Source: Comamonas sp. lk (GTDB lineage Bacteria; Pseudomonadota; Gammaproteobacteria; Burkholderiales; Burkholderiaceae_C). From it: DNA of 5,514 nt. The position numbers were made by a program, and so were the translations under genes. Location of the stretch: contig CAMCJY010000153.1 in assembly GCA_945875225.1 (NCBI GenBank), forward strand, positions 1 through 5,514, read 5' to 3'. Below are positions 1 through 5,410 of the stretch, one piece after another. The stretch's first letter is position 1. The number at the start of each line of letters is the position of its first letter. Below the pieces are notes generated by a model that did not search any database, had not been told where the DNA came from, and was given only the letters and a program-made list of their open reading frames with translations.

Positions 1-301
1 CAATCTGCCCCACACGCACGTGGATTTTTTGGATGATGGACGTCTCCAGCGGCTGCACCACGATATTGGGCAGCGGGTTGACCAGCCGCCCTTGGGCCAC
101 CACGATGCGCTCCACCTCCGAAAATGTCGCCCACAGGATAAACGCCAAAAAGGCCAAGGCCAACATATGGGTGGTGACGCGCAATACCCAGGGCAGCGGC
201 GTGCGCTCGATCGCATCCGCGTCGGGGAGAAACTCCACCGCCGTCGCGTCCTTGGCTTTCTCAAGCTTGGGCTTTAAATGTGACTGGTCTGCTGGTTCCA
301 T
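1..301 (-). CDS. HlyD-family type I secretion periplasmic adaptor (membrane fusion protein), N-terminal 100 residues only
   Basis: Adaptor (membrane fusion) subunit of a type I secretion system. It sits in the inner membrane and bridges the ABC exporter to a TolC-type outer-membrane channel. The 100 visible codons begin MEPADQSHLK. A charged cytoplasmic tail of about 38 residues leads to one transmembrane helix at about residues 39-60 (PWVLRVTTHMLALAFLAFIL), as usual in HlyD. Next comes the periplasmic start: EVERIVVAQGRL, then a biotinyl-lipoyl-like stretch (NIVVQPLETSIIQKIHVRVGQ) typical of the family. The gene runs off the left edge, so the coiled-coil hairpin and C-terminal beta-barrel are not visible. 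Its ATG at 301-299 lies inside the end of the upstream ABC exporter gene (28-base overlap) with no obvious Shine-Dalgarno, which suggests translational coupling. Family assignment is confident; the substrate is unknown. Confidence 0.9.
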   Translation of the reverse strand, partial: MEPADQSHLKPKLEKAKDATAVEFLPDADAIERTPLPWVLRVTTHMLALAFLAFILWATFSEVERIVVAQGRLVNPLPNIVVQPLETSIIQKIHVRVGQI

Positions 302-2427
302 AAGGTTTGGTAGGTTTCGCAGCGGGTCAGCAATTCACTGTGGCGCCCGCTGTCCATGAGTTGGCCGTTTTGCATCACCAAAATAGTGTGTGCATTGACT
401 AATGTGGATAACCTGTGGGAAATCATGATCACCGTGCGACCGACGGCGATCTTGGACAGGTTATTGATAAAAATGCTCTCGCTTTCCGGGTCCAAGGCAC
501 TGGCAGCCTCATCCAGGAGCAGAATCGGTGGCCGCGTCAGCAAAGACCGGGCAATGGAGAGTCGCTGTTTCTGTCCGCCCGACAAATTGGAGGCGTTTTC
601 CTCCAACAGGGTGTCGTAGCCCTGGGCCATGCGCTCGATAAATTCATCCGCACCAGCGGCCTGGGCAGCTGCGACGATTTCCTCGAAAGAAGCGTCGGCC
701 TTGGCGATCATCAGGTTTTCGCGTACCGTGCCCCGAAACAAAAAGTTTTCCTGCAAAACCACGCCGATCTGGCGACGCAGATGCGAGAGTTCAATTTCGC
801 GGGCATCTACCCCATCAAAACGCACTACGCCTTCTTGCAGCGGGTACAAACCCTGGATCAGCTTGGTCAAGGTGGTTTTCCCCGACCCGCTGCGTCCCAC
901 GATCCCCACCACCACGCCGGAGGGGATCGTAAAAGTGGCCCGGTTCAGCGCCAAATTGGTGGCACCGGGGTAGCGAAAGCTCACTTGCTCAAAGCGGATT
1001 TCACCCTCCAGTTGGGGCCGCAAACCGCCTGCGGCGCTGCGGCCTTCCGGCTGGCGGTTCATCACTTCGCCCAGCATGCGCACCGATAAAACTGTCTCCT
1101 GGTATTCGTTGACCAGGCCGACCATGGCGATCAGCGGCCCGGACACGCGGCCCGAAATCATCTGAAACGCAATCAGCGCGCCCACGCTCAGAGTTTGGTC
1201 AAAAACTTGCTGCGCACCGATCACAATAATGACCACTGGCAGCAACTTACCAAGGAAATCGGTTATCGCATTGCCGGTTTGGGACACACGTCCCACCCGG
1301 TAATGCATGGTGATGGCCTCGGCCGAACGCTGGTCCCAGACGCGGCGTAGGCTCGGCTCGATCGCCAGGGCCTTGACAGTGCGAATACCGTGGATGGTCT
1401 CGACCAGCATAGACTGGCGCTGGCCCTCTGCGGAGTACAGGGCATTGAGGCGGCGCTGGTAGGTGGGCACCATGGCAGCGATGATCGCACCAATGATCAG
1501 GGTGAACATCAGCACAATAAGTGCCAGTTGCACCGAGTAAGAAAACAGAATCGGTATAAAAATCAACAGCGAAATAATGTCCAGGCCGGTAAAGAAAATG
1601 CGTCCCGTTAGAAAATTGCGGATTTTTTCCAATTGCTGCATGTGCCGGGTTACCACGCCTGCGGAGGTGGTTTCGAAATAATCAATCGGCAAGGACAACA
1701 GGTGCGCAAAGGTGCGCCGTGTCAGGCGCATATCGATTTTGTTACTGGCTGCCAGTGTCAGCATTTGGCGCAAATAGCCAAAAATCGAATCAAAGGAAAT
1801 AGCAATCACAATGCCCACGGCCAGCACCCACAGCGTGGTCTCGCTCTGGTGGGTTAGCACTTTATCGATCACCAGTTGGAAGAATATCGGCGAGGCCATG
1901 GCCAGCAGTTGCATAACCGCCGCTGCAATGAAAATGTCTCTAAAAGCTTCCTTCTGCTTCCAAATCTCAGGGATAAACCAGGAAAAACCGAATTTCTGCT
2001 CAGGATCGGTCAGCTTGTGCTCGCGTTTGAGCAAAATGACCTGGCCGCTCCACAAGTCTGCAAAACTGGATTCGTCCAGCAGCTGGACGGCCGCTTGTGC
2101 ACTGGCCGGGTCGAGAATGGCAACCTGATCGGCCCCAGAAGCTTGCCGACTGATGCCCACCACGATCACCATGCCGCCCGAACGGGTGTAGGCGATAAAG
2201 GGGAAAACACCATCCTGGACGCGCAAGCCGTCCCAGGACAGCGCCTCGATCTTGGCTTTGAGCCCGATCTCGGTCGCCATGCGCAGCATGACCAAAGTGC
2301 CCGGCTCTTCCTTGCCTAAGGCATAGTCAGAAATCAGGCGCTCAGGGTTGACCTGCAGCCCATGGTGCTGCGCAATGGCTGTCAGGCATTGCACGCCGGT
2401 ATGGGAAAACAGGGTTTCCGTGCTCAT
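274..2427 (-). CDS. HlyB-like type I secretion ABC transporter (permease/ATPase with degenerate C39 peptidase-like domain)
   Basis: Inner-membrane exporter of a type I secretion system. It uses ATP to drive an unfolded substrate through a channel formed with HlyD- and TolC-type partners. From the chosen start it has 717 residues, close to E. coli HlyB (about 707). Domains in order: C39-like domain at about 1-125; six-helix membrane domain at about 165-450, with family-typical FFQLVIDKVL and KIRNFLTGR motifs; ATPase domain at about 475-717. The ATPase has Walker A GRSGSGKTT (511-519), Q-loop Gln559, signature LSGGQ (615-619), Walker B ILLLDE ending at Glu640, D-loop SALD (643-646) and H-loop His671, so it should be active. 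In the N-terminal domain the catalytic Cys position is Thr10 (HTGVQCL) and the usual His position is Met, so it should not cleave leader peptides. The ATG at 2427 was chosen because AGGGG lies 7 bases upstream and the protein then starts like HlyB; an in-frame ATG at 2511 would add 28 atypical residues. It is co-transcribed with the overlapping HlyD gene. Confidence 0.95.
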   Translation of the reverse strand: MSTETLFSHTGVQCLTAIAQHHGLQVNPERLISDYALGKEEPGTLVMLRMATEIGLKAKIEALSWDGLRVQDGVFPFIAYTRSGGMVIVVGISRQASGADQVAILDPASAQAAVQLLDESSFADLWSGQVILLKREHKLTDPEQKFGFSWFIPEIWKQKEAFRDIFIAAAVMQLLAMASPIFFQLVIDKVLTHQSETTLWVLAVGIVIAISFDSIFGYLRQMLTLAASNKIDMRLTRRTFAHLLSLPIDYFETTSAGVVTRHMQQLEKIRNFLTGRIFFTGLDIISLLIFIPILFSYSVQLALIVLMFTLIIGAIIAAMVPTYQRRLNALYSAEGQRQSMLVETIHGIRTVKALAIEPSLRRVWDQRSAEAITMHYRVGRVSQTGNAITDFLGKLLPVVIIVIGAQQVFDQTLSVGALIAFQMISGRVSGPLIAMVGLVNEYQETVLSVRMLGEVMNRQPEGRSAAGGLRPQLEGEIRFEQVSFRYPGATNLALNRATFTIPSGVVVGIVGRSGSGKTTLTKLIQGLYPLQEGVVRFDGVDAREIELSHLRRQIGVVLQENFLFRGTVRENLMIAKADASFEEIVAAAQAAGADEFIERMAQGYDTLLEENASNLSGGQKQRLSIARSLLTRPPILLLDEAASALDPESESIFINNLSKIAVGRTVIMISHRLSTLVNAHTILVMQNGQLMDSGRHSELLTRCETYQTLWNQQTSHI

Positions 2428-2434
2428 GGAGCAG

Positions 2435-2439
2435 CCCCT
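2435..2439 (-). promoter_or_regulatory. Shine-Dalgarno site of the ABC exporter gene
   Basis: On the minus strand AGGGG is followed by a 7-base spacer (CTGCTCC) and the ATG at 2427-2425. It decides the start in favour of 2427 over the in-frame ATG at 2511. I saw no convincing -35/-10 pair further upstream. Confidence 0.65.
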
Positions 2440-2618
2440 AGTCGCCCAAAAATAGACAAAACTGTCCCCACCCGTCGGATTTGGCGGGAAAAATCGTCGG
2501 TTTGCAGGCAATGCGATGTCATCAAACCACTTTCGGTGTCGGCTAATTCACAGGGATAAAAAGATTTGCAGCGGAAAAACCAGCTTGTCCGCGCAATCCT
2601 TAATGACATGCACGTTTC

Positions 2619-2656
2619 GAGCCAGCTAAGCGCTAACGAAGTTTGCGCTTAGGCTC
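2619..2656. repeat. Long imperfect inverted repeat (hairpin)
   Basis: The inner arms are 12 bases each (2626-2637, CTAAGCGCTAAC; 2641-2652, GTTTGCGCTTAG) around a 3-base GAA loop, with a single T/T mismatch. An alternative outer pairing adds GAGCC (2619-2623) with GGCTC (2652-2656), leaving AGC bulged on one side. No T-run follows on either strand, so it is not a classic intrinsic terminator. It lies about 190-230 bases upstream of the exporter start. An operator, an mRNA-leader structure or a dispersed palindrome are all possible. Confidence 0.55.
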
Positions 2657-2725
2657 TTACCCGCCCGCGATGGGGCCACACCGAGCTAACCAGGGGGTCG
2701 GGGGAGTGGATCGAAATGTTGTCAA

Positions 2726-2742
2726 ATAACAACGATTGTTAT
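2726..2742. repeat. AT-rich perfect inverted repeat with an overlapping alternative pairing
   Basis: ATAACAA (2726-2732), CGA loop, TTGTTAT (2736-2742) form a perfect 7-bp stem. The ACAAC part of the left arm can instead pair with GTTGT at 2718-2722, so two mutually exclusive hairpins are possible. It lies 36 bases beyond the stop of the minus-strand membrane-protein gene. It could be part of a 3' end structure, but the stem is AT-rich and a long U-tract is missing. Confidence 0.4.
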
Positions 2743-2777
2743 GGGCAAGCCCGAACGGGCCACCGCAAGCGGGGCTG

Positions 2778-3422
2778 CTAAGCCAGCAGCGAGGCCAGGT
2801 GCGCCAGCGCAGCGGCCAGCACCAGGATCAAGGCAAGGCCGGTGCGCGGGCGTATCGCCATGCCAAAGACATGCTGCGTTGGCAGCGAAAAAGTCTGCGC
2901 AATCGCAGCGATCTTTAAGGGATGCACCTCAAAAAAACGCTGGTCGGTGGCCAGGATCATCATGTCGCGCCGGCTTCGATAGCGCACCATGCCGACAATT
3001 GACCAGCCCGGGTCGGGCGGCGTGTTCCAGGCGTCCACATAACCACCGGCCTGGCGCATCATCATCATCGGATGACCGCCAGAGCGAATCAGCGTCGGCA
3101 CAAAGCCACTGAAATACTTTTGCACCATGTCGCGCGCGCTGTACATTTTTCCGGTCACCGGGTGCGCTATTTCATGCGGGTACAGGCGTACCAAATTGCA
3201 CATCACAAATTCTTTGCCATCATCGGTTTCCATGAAGCGGCGCAAGACTTGCAAATCCGTATGCCGTGCACCAGGCGACTGCTCGGCACGGGCTACAAAA
3301 GCCTCTATTTCCGCTTTGCATAAAGGGCCGCGCCAGTTGTCGTACCAGGCCCGAAAAATTCCGTATAAAACCAATGCCATCGGCCATACCCACCATGCGC
3401 CATGAAAACCCAAATTAGCCAT
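2778..3422 (-). CDS. Uncharacterised protein with N- and C-terminal membrane segments around a possible DUF1330-like (dimeric alpha/beta-barrel) domain
   Basis: I do not recognise a named gene. The 214-residue product from the ATG at 3422 has a Trp-rich hydrophobic segment at about residues 8-24 (AWWVWPMALVLYGIF), a soluble middle of about 165 residues, and a very hydrophobic C-terminal segment at about 194-213 (TGLALILVLAAALAHLASLL). The middle contains EFVMCNLVRLYP (71-82), a GGH sequence followed by Met119-Met122 (encoded by four tandem CAT triplets on the plus strand), GWSIVGMVRYRSRRDMM (139-155) and ATDQRFFEVHPLK (158-170). The strand-plus-YRSRRD-plus-TDxRF pattern recalls DUF1330-like ferredoxin-fold proteins; that is inference. 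The start is uncertain. ATG 3422 has GGGG 9 bases upstream. ATG 3494 has GGGGA 6 bases upstream and would add 24 residues. ATG 3656 would overlap the hipA fragment and is unlikely. It is separated from the secretion operon by 350 bases, so a functional link is not implied. Confidence 0.7.
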   Translation of the reverse strand: MANLGFHGAWWVWPMALVLYGIFRAWYDNWRGPLCKAEIEAFVARAEQSPGARHTDLQVLRRFMETDDGKEFVMCNLVRLYPHEIAHPVTGKMYSARDMVQKYFSGFVPTLIRSGGHPMMMMRQAGGYVDAWNTPPDPGWSIVGMVRYRSRRDMMILATDQRFFEVHPLKIAAIAQTFSLPTQHVFGMAIRPRTGLALILVLAAALAHLASLLA

Positions 3423-3611
3423 TTGTGTATGCCCCGTATCGCGCAAAGCGCATGCAAAACTACCACTGACAAGTGCGCGTGCTAGCGACGGCATCGTTGT
3501 TCCCCGCAAGAACTTTGAGTGTGCCACAGCGATTAGCTGCATCGGGCCACCACTGATGCATAGCGGACAGTGCAATTTGCGCCAAGCGCAGTGCCGCACG
3601 GGCTGGCGACT
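3423..3611. other. Intergenic junction between the membrane-protein gene and the hipA remnant
   Basis: This 189-base stretch lies between two divergent elements. Plus-strand translation in all three frames gave no HipA-like sequence upstream of about 3612; the hipA frame itself carries several stops here. The hipA loss is therefore a real truncation and not a frameshift. The minus strand should hold the ribosome site and promoter of the membrane-protein gene; two candidate starts with GGGG-type sites fall at 3422 and 3494. Confidence 0.5.
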
Positions 3612-4079
3612 CATAATGCCGACTACAAAAGAAAAGGGACAAACAGCTATGAGCAACTGTTTGTCACCATGAACAAGCTGTCATTGCCCTACGAGCAAAA
3701 GGAAGAAGCATTTCGTCGTATGGTGTTCAACGTTGTGGGCAAGAACTGTGATGATCACACCAAGAACATTTCTTTTCGCCTGCGTCAAAGCTACCCATGG
3801 GAACTGGCGCCAACCTATGACATTTCTTTTGCCCATAATCCCAATGGGGAGTGGACTCACCAGCATCTAATGTCTATCAATGGGTGGTTCAAAGATTTCA
3901 CACTTACAGACCTTCTGGCTCTGGCCAATCGCTTCGGCGTAGGCACAGGCGCCCAAGTGATCGACCAAGTGATCACTTCAATTTCATTGTGGCCAACCTT
4001 TGCAGATGAAGCTGGAGTACCAAAGCCCGTAGCCGTCAGCATCGCGAATTTCGATCTGCTGGACATGCGCAAGGCTTGA
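3612..4079 (+). pseudogene. HipA-family toxin kinase, C-terminal fragment (5' truncated)
   Basis: HipA proteins are serine/threonine kinases, the toxin half of hipBA modules; E. coli HipA phosphorylates glutamyl-tRNA synthetase. About 155 residues match the C-terminal kinase lobe: NSYEQLF, then FRRMVFNVVGKN, then the catalytic-loop pattern CDDHTKNISF (presumed catalytic Asp codon at 3750-3752, followed by His, Lys and Asn), then the metal-binding PTYDIS (Asp codon at 3819-3821), and the characteristic NPNGEW and MSINGWFKDFT segments, ending at TGA 4077-4079. Full-length family members are about 400-440 residues, so the N-terminal domain and ATP-binding part are gone. No HipB-like antitoxin is next to it. 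Homology starts around HNADYKRKG; the frame opens slightly earlier with a GTG at 3570 but that segment does not look like HipA. Without the nucleotide-binding half it should be inactive. Confidence 0.85.
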
Positions 4080-4101
4080 TCCGGTGCGCGGCTCTTGCAT
4101 T

Positions 4102-4123
4102 AATCAAACTCATGAGTTTGATT
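4102..4123. promoter_or_regulatory. 22-bp perfect palindrome, probable toxin-antitoxin operator
   Basis: The half-site AATCAAACTCA (4102-4112) is repeated exactly in inverse at 4113-4123 with no spacer. It ends 16 bases before the antitoxin ATG. Ribbon-helix-helix antitoxins, alone or with their toxin, usually repress their own promoter by binding such palindromes. Weak promoter candidates overlap it: TTGATC (4076-4081) with ATTAAT (4099-4104) at 17-bp spacing, and TTGCAT (4095-4100) with TTGATT (4118-4123) at 17-bp spacing. The palindrome is seen directly; its role as operator is inferred from position. Confidence 0.7.
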
Positions 4124-4128
4124 TAAAT

Positions 4129-4133
4129 GGGGA
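4129..4133 (+). promoter_or_regulatory. Shine-Dalgarno site of the antitoxin gene
   Basis: GGGGA is followed by a 6-base spacer (TACGCG) before the ATG at 4140. It supports this start and suggests good translation of the antitoxin. Confidence 0.65.
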
Positions 4134-4139
4134 TACGCG

Positions 4140-4403
4140 ATGGATACGAAAGTACTTACTGCCCATGTGCCGCTGCCACTGGCCAAAAAGATTGACGACT
4201 TGGCCGAACGACTGGATCGCCCACGCGCCTGGATCGTCAAGCAGGCCCTGGCTGCCTGGGTGAGCGAGGAAGAAGAACGCCACCGCTTGACCATGGAGGG
4301 TATGGCCGATGTCACCGCTGGTCGTGTGGTTGACCAAACGGATGTGGAGGCTTGGGCAGCCAGTCTGGCAACCGCTAGTCCATTGCCCGTGCCGCAACAA
4401 TGA
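4140..4403 (+). CDS. Ribbon-helix-helix (CopG/ParD-like) antitoxin of a RelE/ParE-type toxin-antitoxin module
   Basis: Antitoxin that would bind and neutralise the toxin encoded immediately downstream and repress the operon. The 87-residue product has a ribbon-helix-helix layout: beta strand at about residues 3-10 (TKVLTAHV), helix 1 at about 12-25 (PLAKKIDDLAERLD), a turn with RPRAW, and helix 2 at about 29-42 (AWIVKQALAAWV). Two such chains would form the DNA-binding dimer. The C-terminal part, with EEEERHRLTMEGMADV and AGRVVDQTDVEAW (about 60-72), is the usual toxin-wrapping tail. A good ribosome site and a 22-bp palindrome lie just upstream. Its TGA overlaps the toxin ATG by two bases (ATGA), the normal coupling in such operons. 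It is intact, unlike its partner. The exact subfamily (ParD, RelB or CopG) cannot be fixed by eye. Confidence 0.9.
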   Translation: MDTKVLTAHVPLPLAKKIDDLAERLDRPRAWIVKQALAAWVSEEEERHRLTMEGMADVTAGRVVDQTDVEAWAASLATASPLPVPQQ

Positions 4404-4675
4404 AGCTGAAGTAGTCCAACCAAGCTGTAGCCGATGTTGCGCGCCTCCACGACTTTCTGGCCCAGATGAATCCGACCGCCGCTGCTCGCGCCGCACAAAC
4501 CTTGACGGTGGCACCCAGGCAGCTACTTGATCGGCCCCAAAGCGGCCGACAACTGGAACAATACTTGCCGCGCGAGGTGCGTCGCATCATCGTCGGCAAC
4601 TACGAAATGCGCTACGAGTTGGTCGAATCGACAGTCTTCATCTTACGGGTCTGGCACACACGCGAAGAGCGCTGA
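4400..4675 (+). pseudogene. RelE/ParE-family toxin with in-frame TAG at codon 5
   Basis: Toxin partner of the preceding antitoxin. RelE-type members cleave ribosome-bound mRNA and ParE-type members poison DNA gyrase; which applies here cannot be told. The frame from the ATG at 4400 (overlapping the antitoxin TGA as ATGA) reads M-K-L-K-stop, with TAG at 4412-4414, then continues open for 86 codons to TGA 4673-4675. Total length of 91 codons is normal for the family. The sequence after the stop is fully family-like: SNQAVADVARLHDFLAQ, then NPTAAARAAQTL, LLDRPQSG, PREVRRIIVGNYEMRYEL, and the terminal VFILRVWHTREE. Related toxins commonly have Trp at this position (K-[VLK]-W-[ST]), so a single TGG to TAG change would explain it. 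Internal ATG at 4466 could give a 69-residue product lacking the first strand and most of helix 1, probably inactive. A sequencing error is the main alternative. Confidence 0.85.
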
Positions 4676-4720
4676 TTGGCGGGAAATGACTGGGAGTCGC
4701 TGACGAGCTCAAGAGGCAAA

Positions 4721-4736
4721 CCGCGCGGTTGCGCGG
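4721..4736. repeat. GC-rich perfect hairpin between toxin gene and integrase remnant
   Basis: CCGCGC (4721-4726), GGTT loop, GCGCGG (4731-4736). The 6-bp GC stem lies 46 bases after the toxin stop, where a terminator for the toxin-antitoxin operon might be expected. No T-run follows on the plus strand. It also sits close to where recognisable integrase sequence begins (about 4750), so it may mark the junction instead. Confidence 0.4.
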
Positions 4737-5229
4737 CGTGGGCGCGGGCAAGACAAAAAATGGTGATACCTACCGAGACATGCCCTTGTCTAGCCGTGCA
4801 GTGGCAATCCTATCTGAACTGCCCAGACCGATCAAAGGCAAAGTCTTTCCGGTATCACAAAACTCCATCAAGCTTTCTTGGCAGCGATCAGTTGATCGCG
4901 CCAGACGAAGTTATGTGCACGAACAACTGAAAGTAGCTCTAATGGCCAATGGGCTTACAGGAGACTCTGTCATGGCACAGATTCGGGCTTTGATTTATCA
5001 CAAAAAAGCGCCCCTCCCCCTCACACTTCAAACCATCAAGGAAATTGAAGCATCAGACAAAACCCTTGTTGATCTGCATTTTCATGACTTGCGCCATGAG
5101 GCTACGTCCCGCTTAGCGGACAAGCTACAACTTCATGAGTTGATGAAAGTCACCGGTCACAAGTCCAGTGCCATGCTGGCCAGGTACTACCATCCAAAAG
5201 CTACCGACTTGGCATTGAAACTCGGCTAG
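4729..5229 (+). pseudogene. Tyrosine recombinase/phage integrase, C-terminal catalytic fragment (5' truncated)
   Basis: Site-specific recombinase of the lambda-integrase family, which cuts and rejoins DNA through a tyrosine. Family-like sequence begins at about 4750 with the beta-hairpin KTKNGDTYRDMPLSSRAVAIL, containing the catalytic Lys. The HxxR motif (FHDLRHEA, His and Arg codons at 5083 and 5092), the second His (VTGHKS, codon 5158) and the nucleophile Tyr nine residues later (ARYYHP, codon 5185) are all present, and the protein ends at KLG with TAG 5227-5229. Missing are the N-terminal arm and core-binding domains and the first catalytic Arg. The frame opens at 4690 after a TGA, and the only early start is a TTG at 4729, so no plausible full start exists. 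Between the hairpin and HxxR motifs is a long insert of about 55 residues (SYVHEQLK onwards). It should be inactive: a relic of an integrated element. Confidence 0.85.
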
Positions 5230-5410
5230 TTGAGGGAGTGCCTCTGGTCGATTGATTGCCAGGCATGCCGGTCGCCCGTCGGGCTCTAAATCCAAGGTGG
5301 TGCGCGAGGCGCGCCGCCCCCAATTGGGGAAGTGTCATGCGCCAGGCCCTATCCTCCTAACACGTATTCTTTAGGCTGCGTTATTCCCATTTGATAGCAA
5401 AATTCTCGCC
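5230..5410. other. Region without a gene between two integrase remnants
   Basis: No coding frame with family resemblance was seen in these 181 bases. The stretch holds a GC-rich inverted repeat (GCGCG-AGG-CGCGC, 5302-5314) and a 12-bp perfect palindrome CCCC-AATT-GGGG (5318-5329). Neither is followed by a T-run. I looked for integron attC core boxes (RYYYAAC and GTTRRRY) in the right order and did not find them. Confidence 0.45.

Larger units (their letters stand above)
2428..2777. other. Intergenic region with inverted repeats, no gene seen
   Basis: This 350-base gap lies upstream of the exporter gene and downstream of the minus-strand membrane-protein gene. Short open frames exist in it but none has a good start, ribosome site or family resemblance. 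It should contain the secretion operon promoter, but no strong sigma-70 box pair stands out. It holds two inverted repeats listed separately (2619-2656 and 2726-2742). There is also a small palindrome-like element GCCCG-AA-CGGGC at 2749-2760, just after the stop of the neighbouring gene, that could contribute to termination but has no U-tract. Confidence 0.5.

Noticed and set aside
415..1089. 224-codon plus-strand open frame opposite the ABC exporter
   Set aside because: It lies wholly antisense to the exporter's well-conserved ATPase domain and shows no family features; it is a by-product of that coding sequence.
2428..2511. Extended exporter start at the ATG at 2511
   Set aside because: The extra 28 residues do not resemble HlyB N-termini, and the ATG at 2427 has AGGGG seven bases upstream.
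2424..2609. 61-codon minus-strand frame upstream of the exporter
   Set aside because: No ribosome site, no recognisable domain, and it overlaps the exporter leader region.
2619..2656. Integron attC site
   Set aside because: It is shorter than typical attC sites, and the RYYYAAC/GTTRRRY core boxes in the right order are missing.
4110..4514. Minus-strand frames opposite the toxin-antitoxin genes
   Set aside because: They are antisense shadows of the clearly conserved antitoxin and toxin frames and would cross the operator palindrome.
4676..4930. 84-codon plus-strand frame after the toxin gene
   Set aside because: It is out of frame with the integrase-like sequence and has no family resemblance; the integrase frame explains the region better.
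5302..5329. Intrinsic terminator after the first integrase remnant
   Set aside because: GC-rich inverted repeats are present, but the stem is short or bulged and no T-run follows on either strand.
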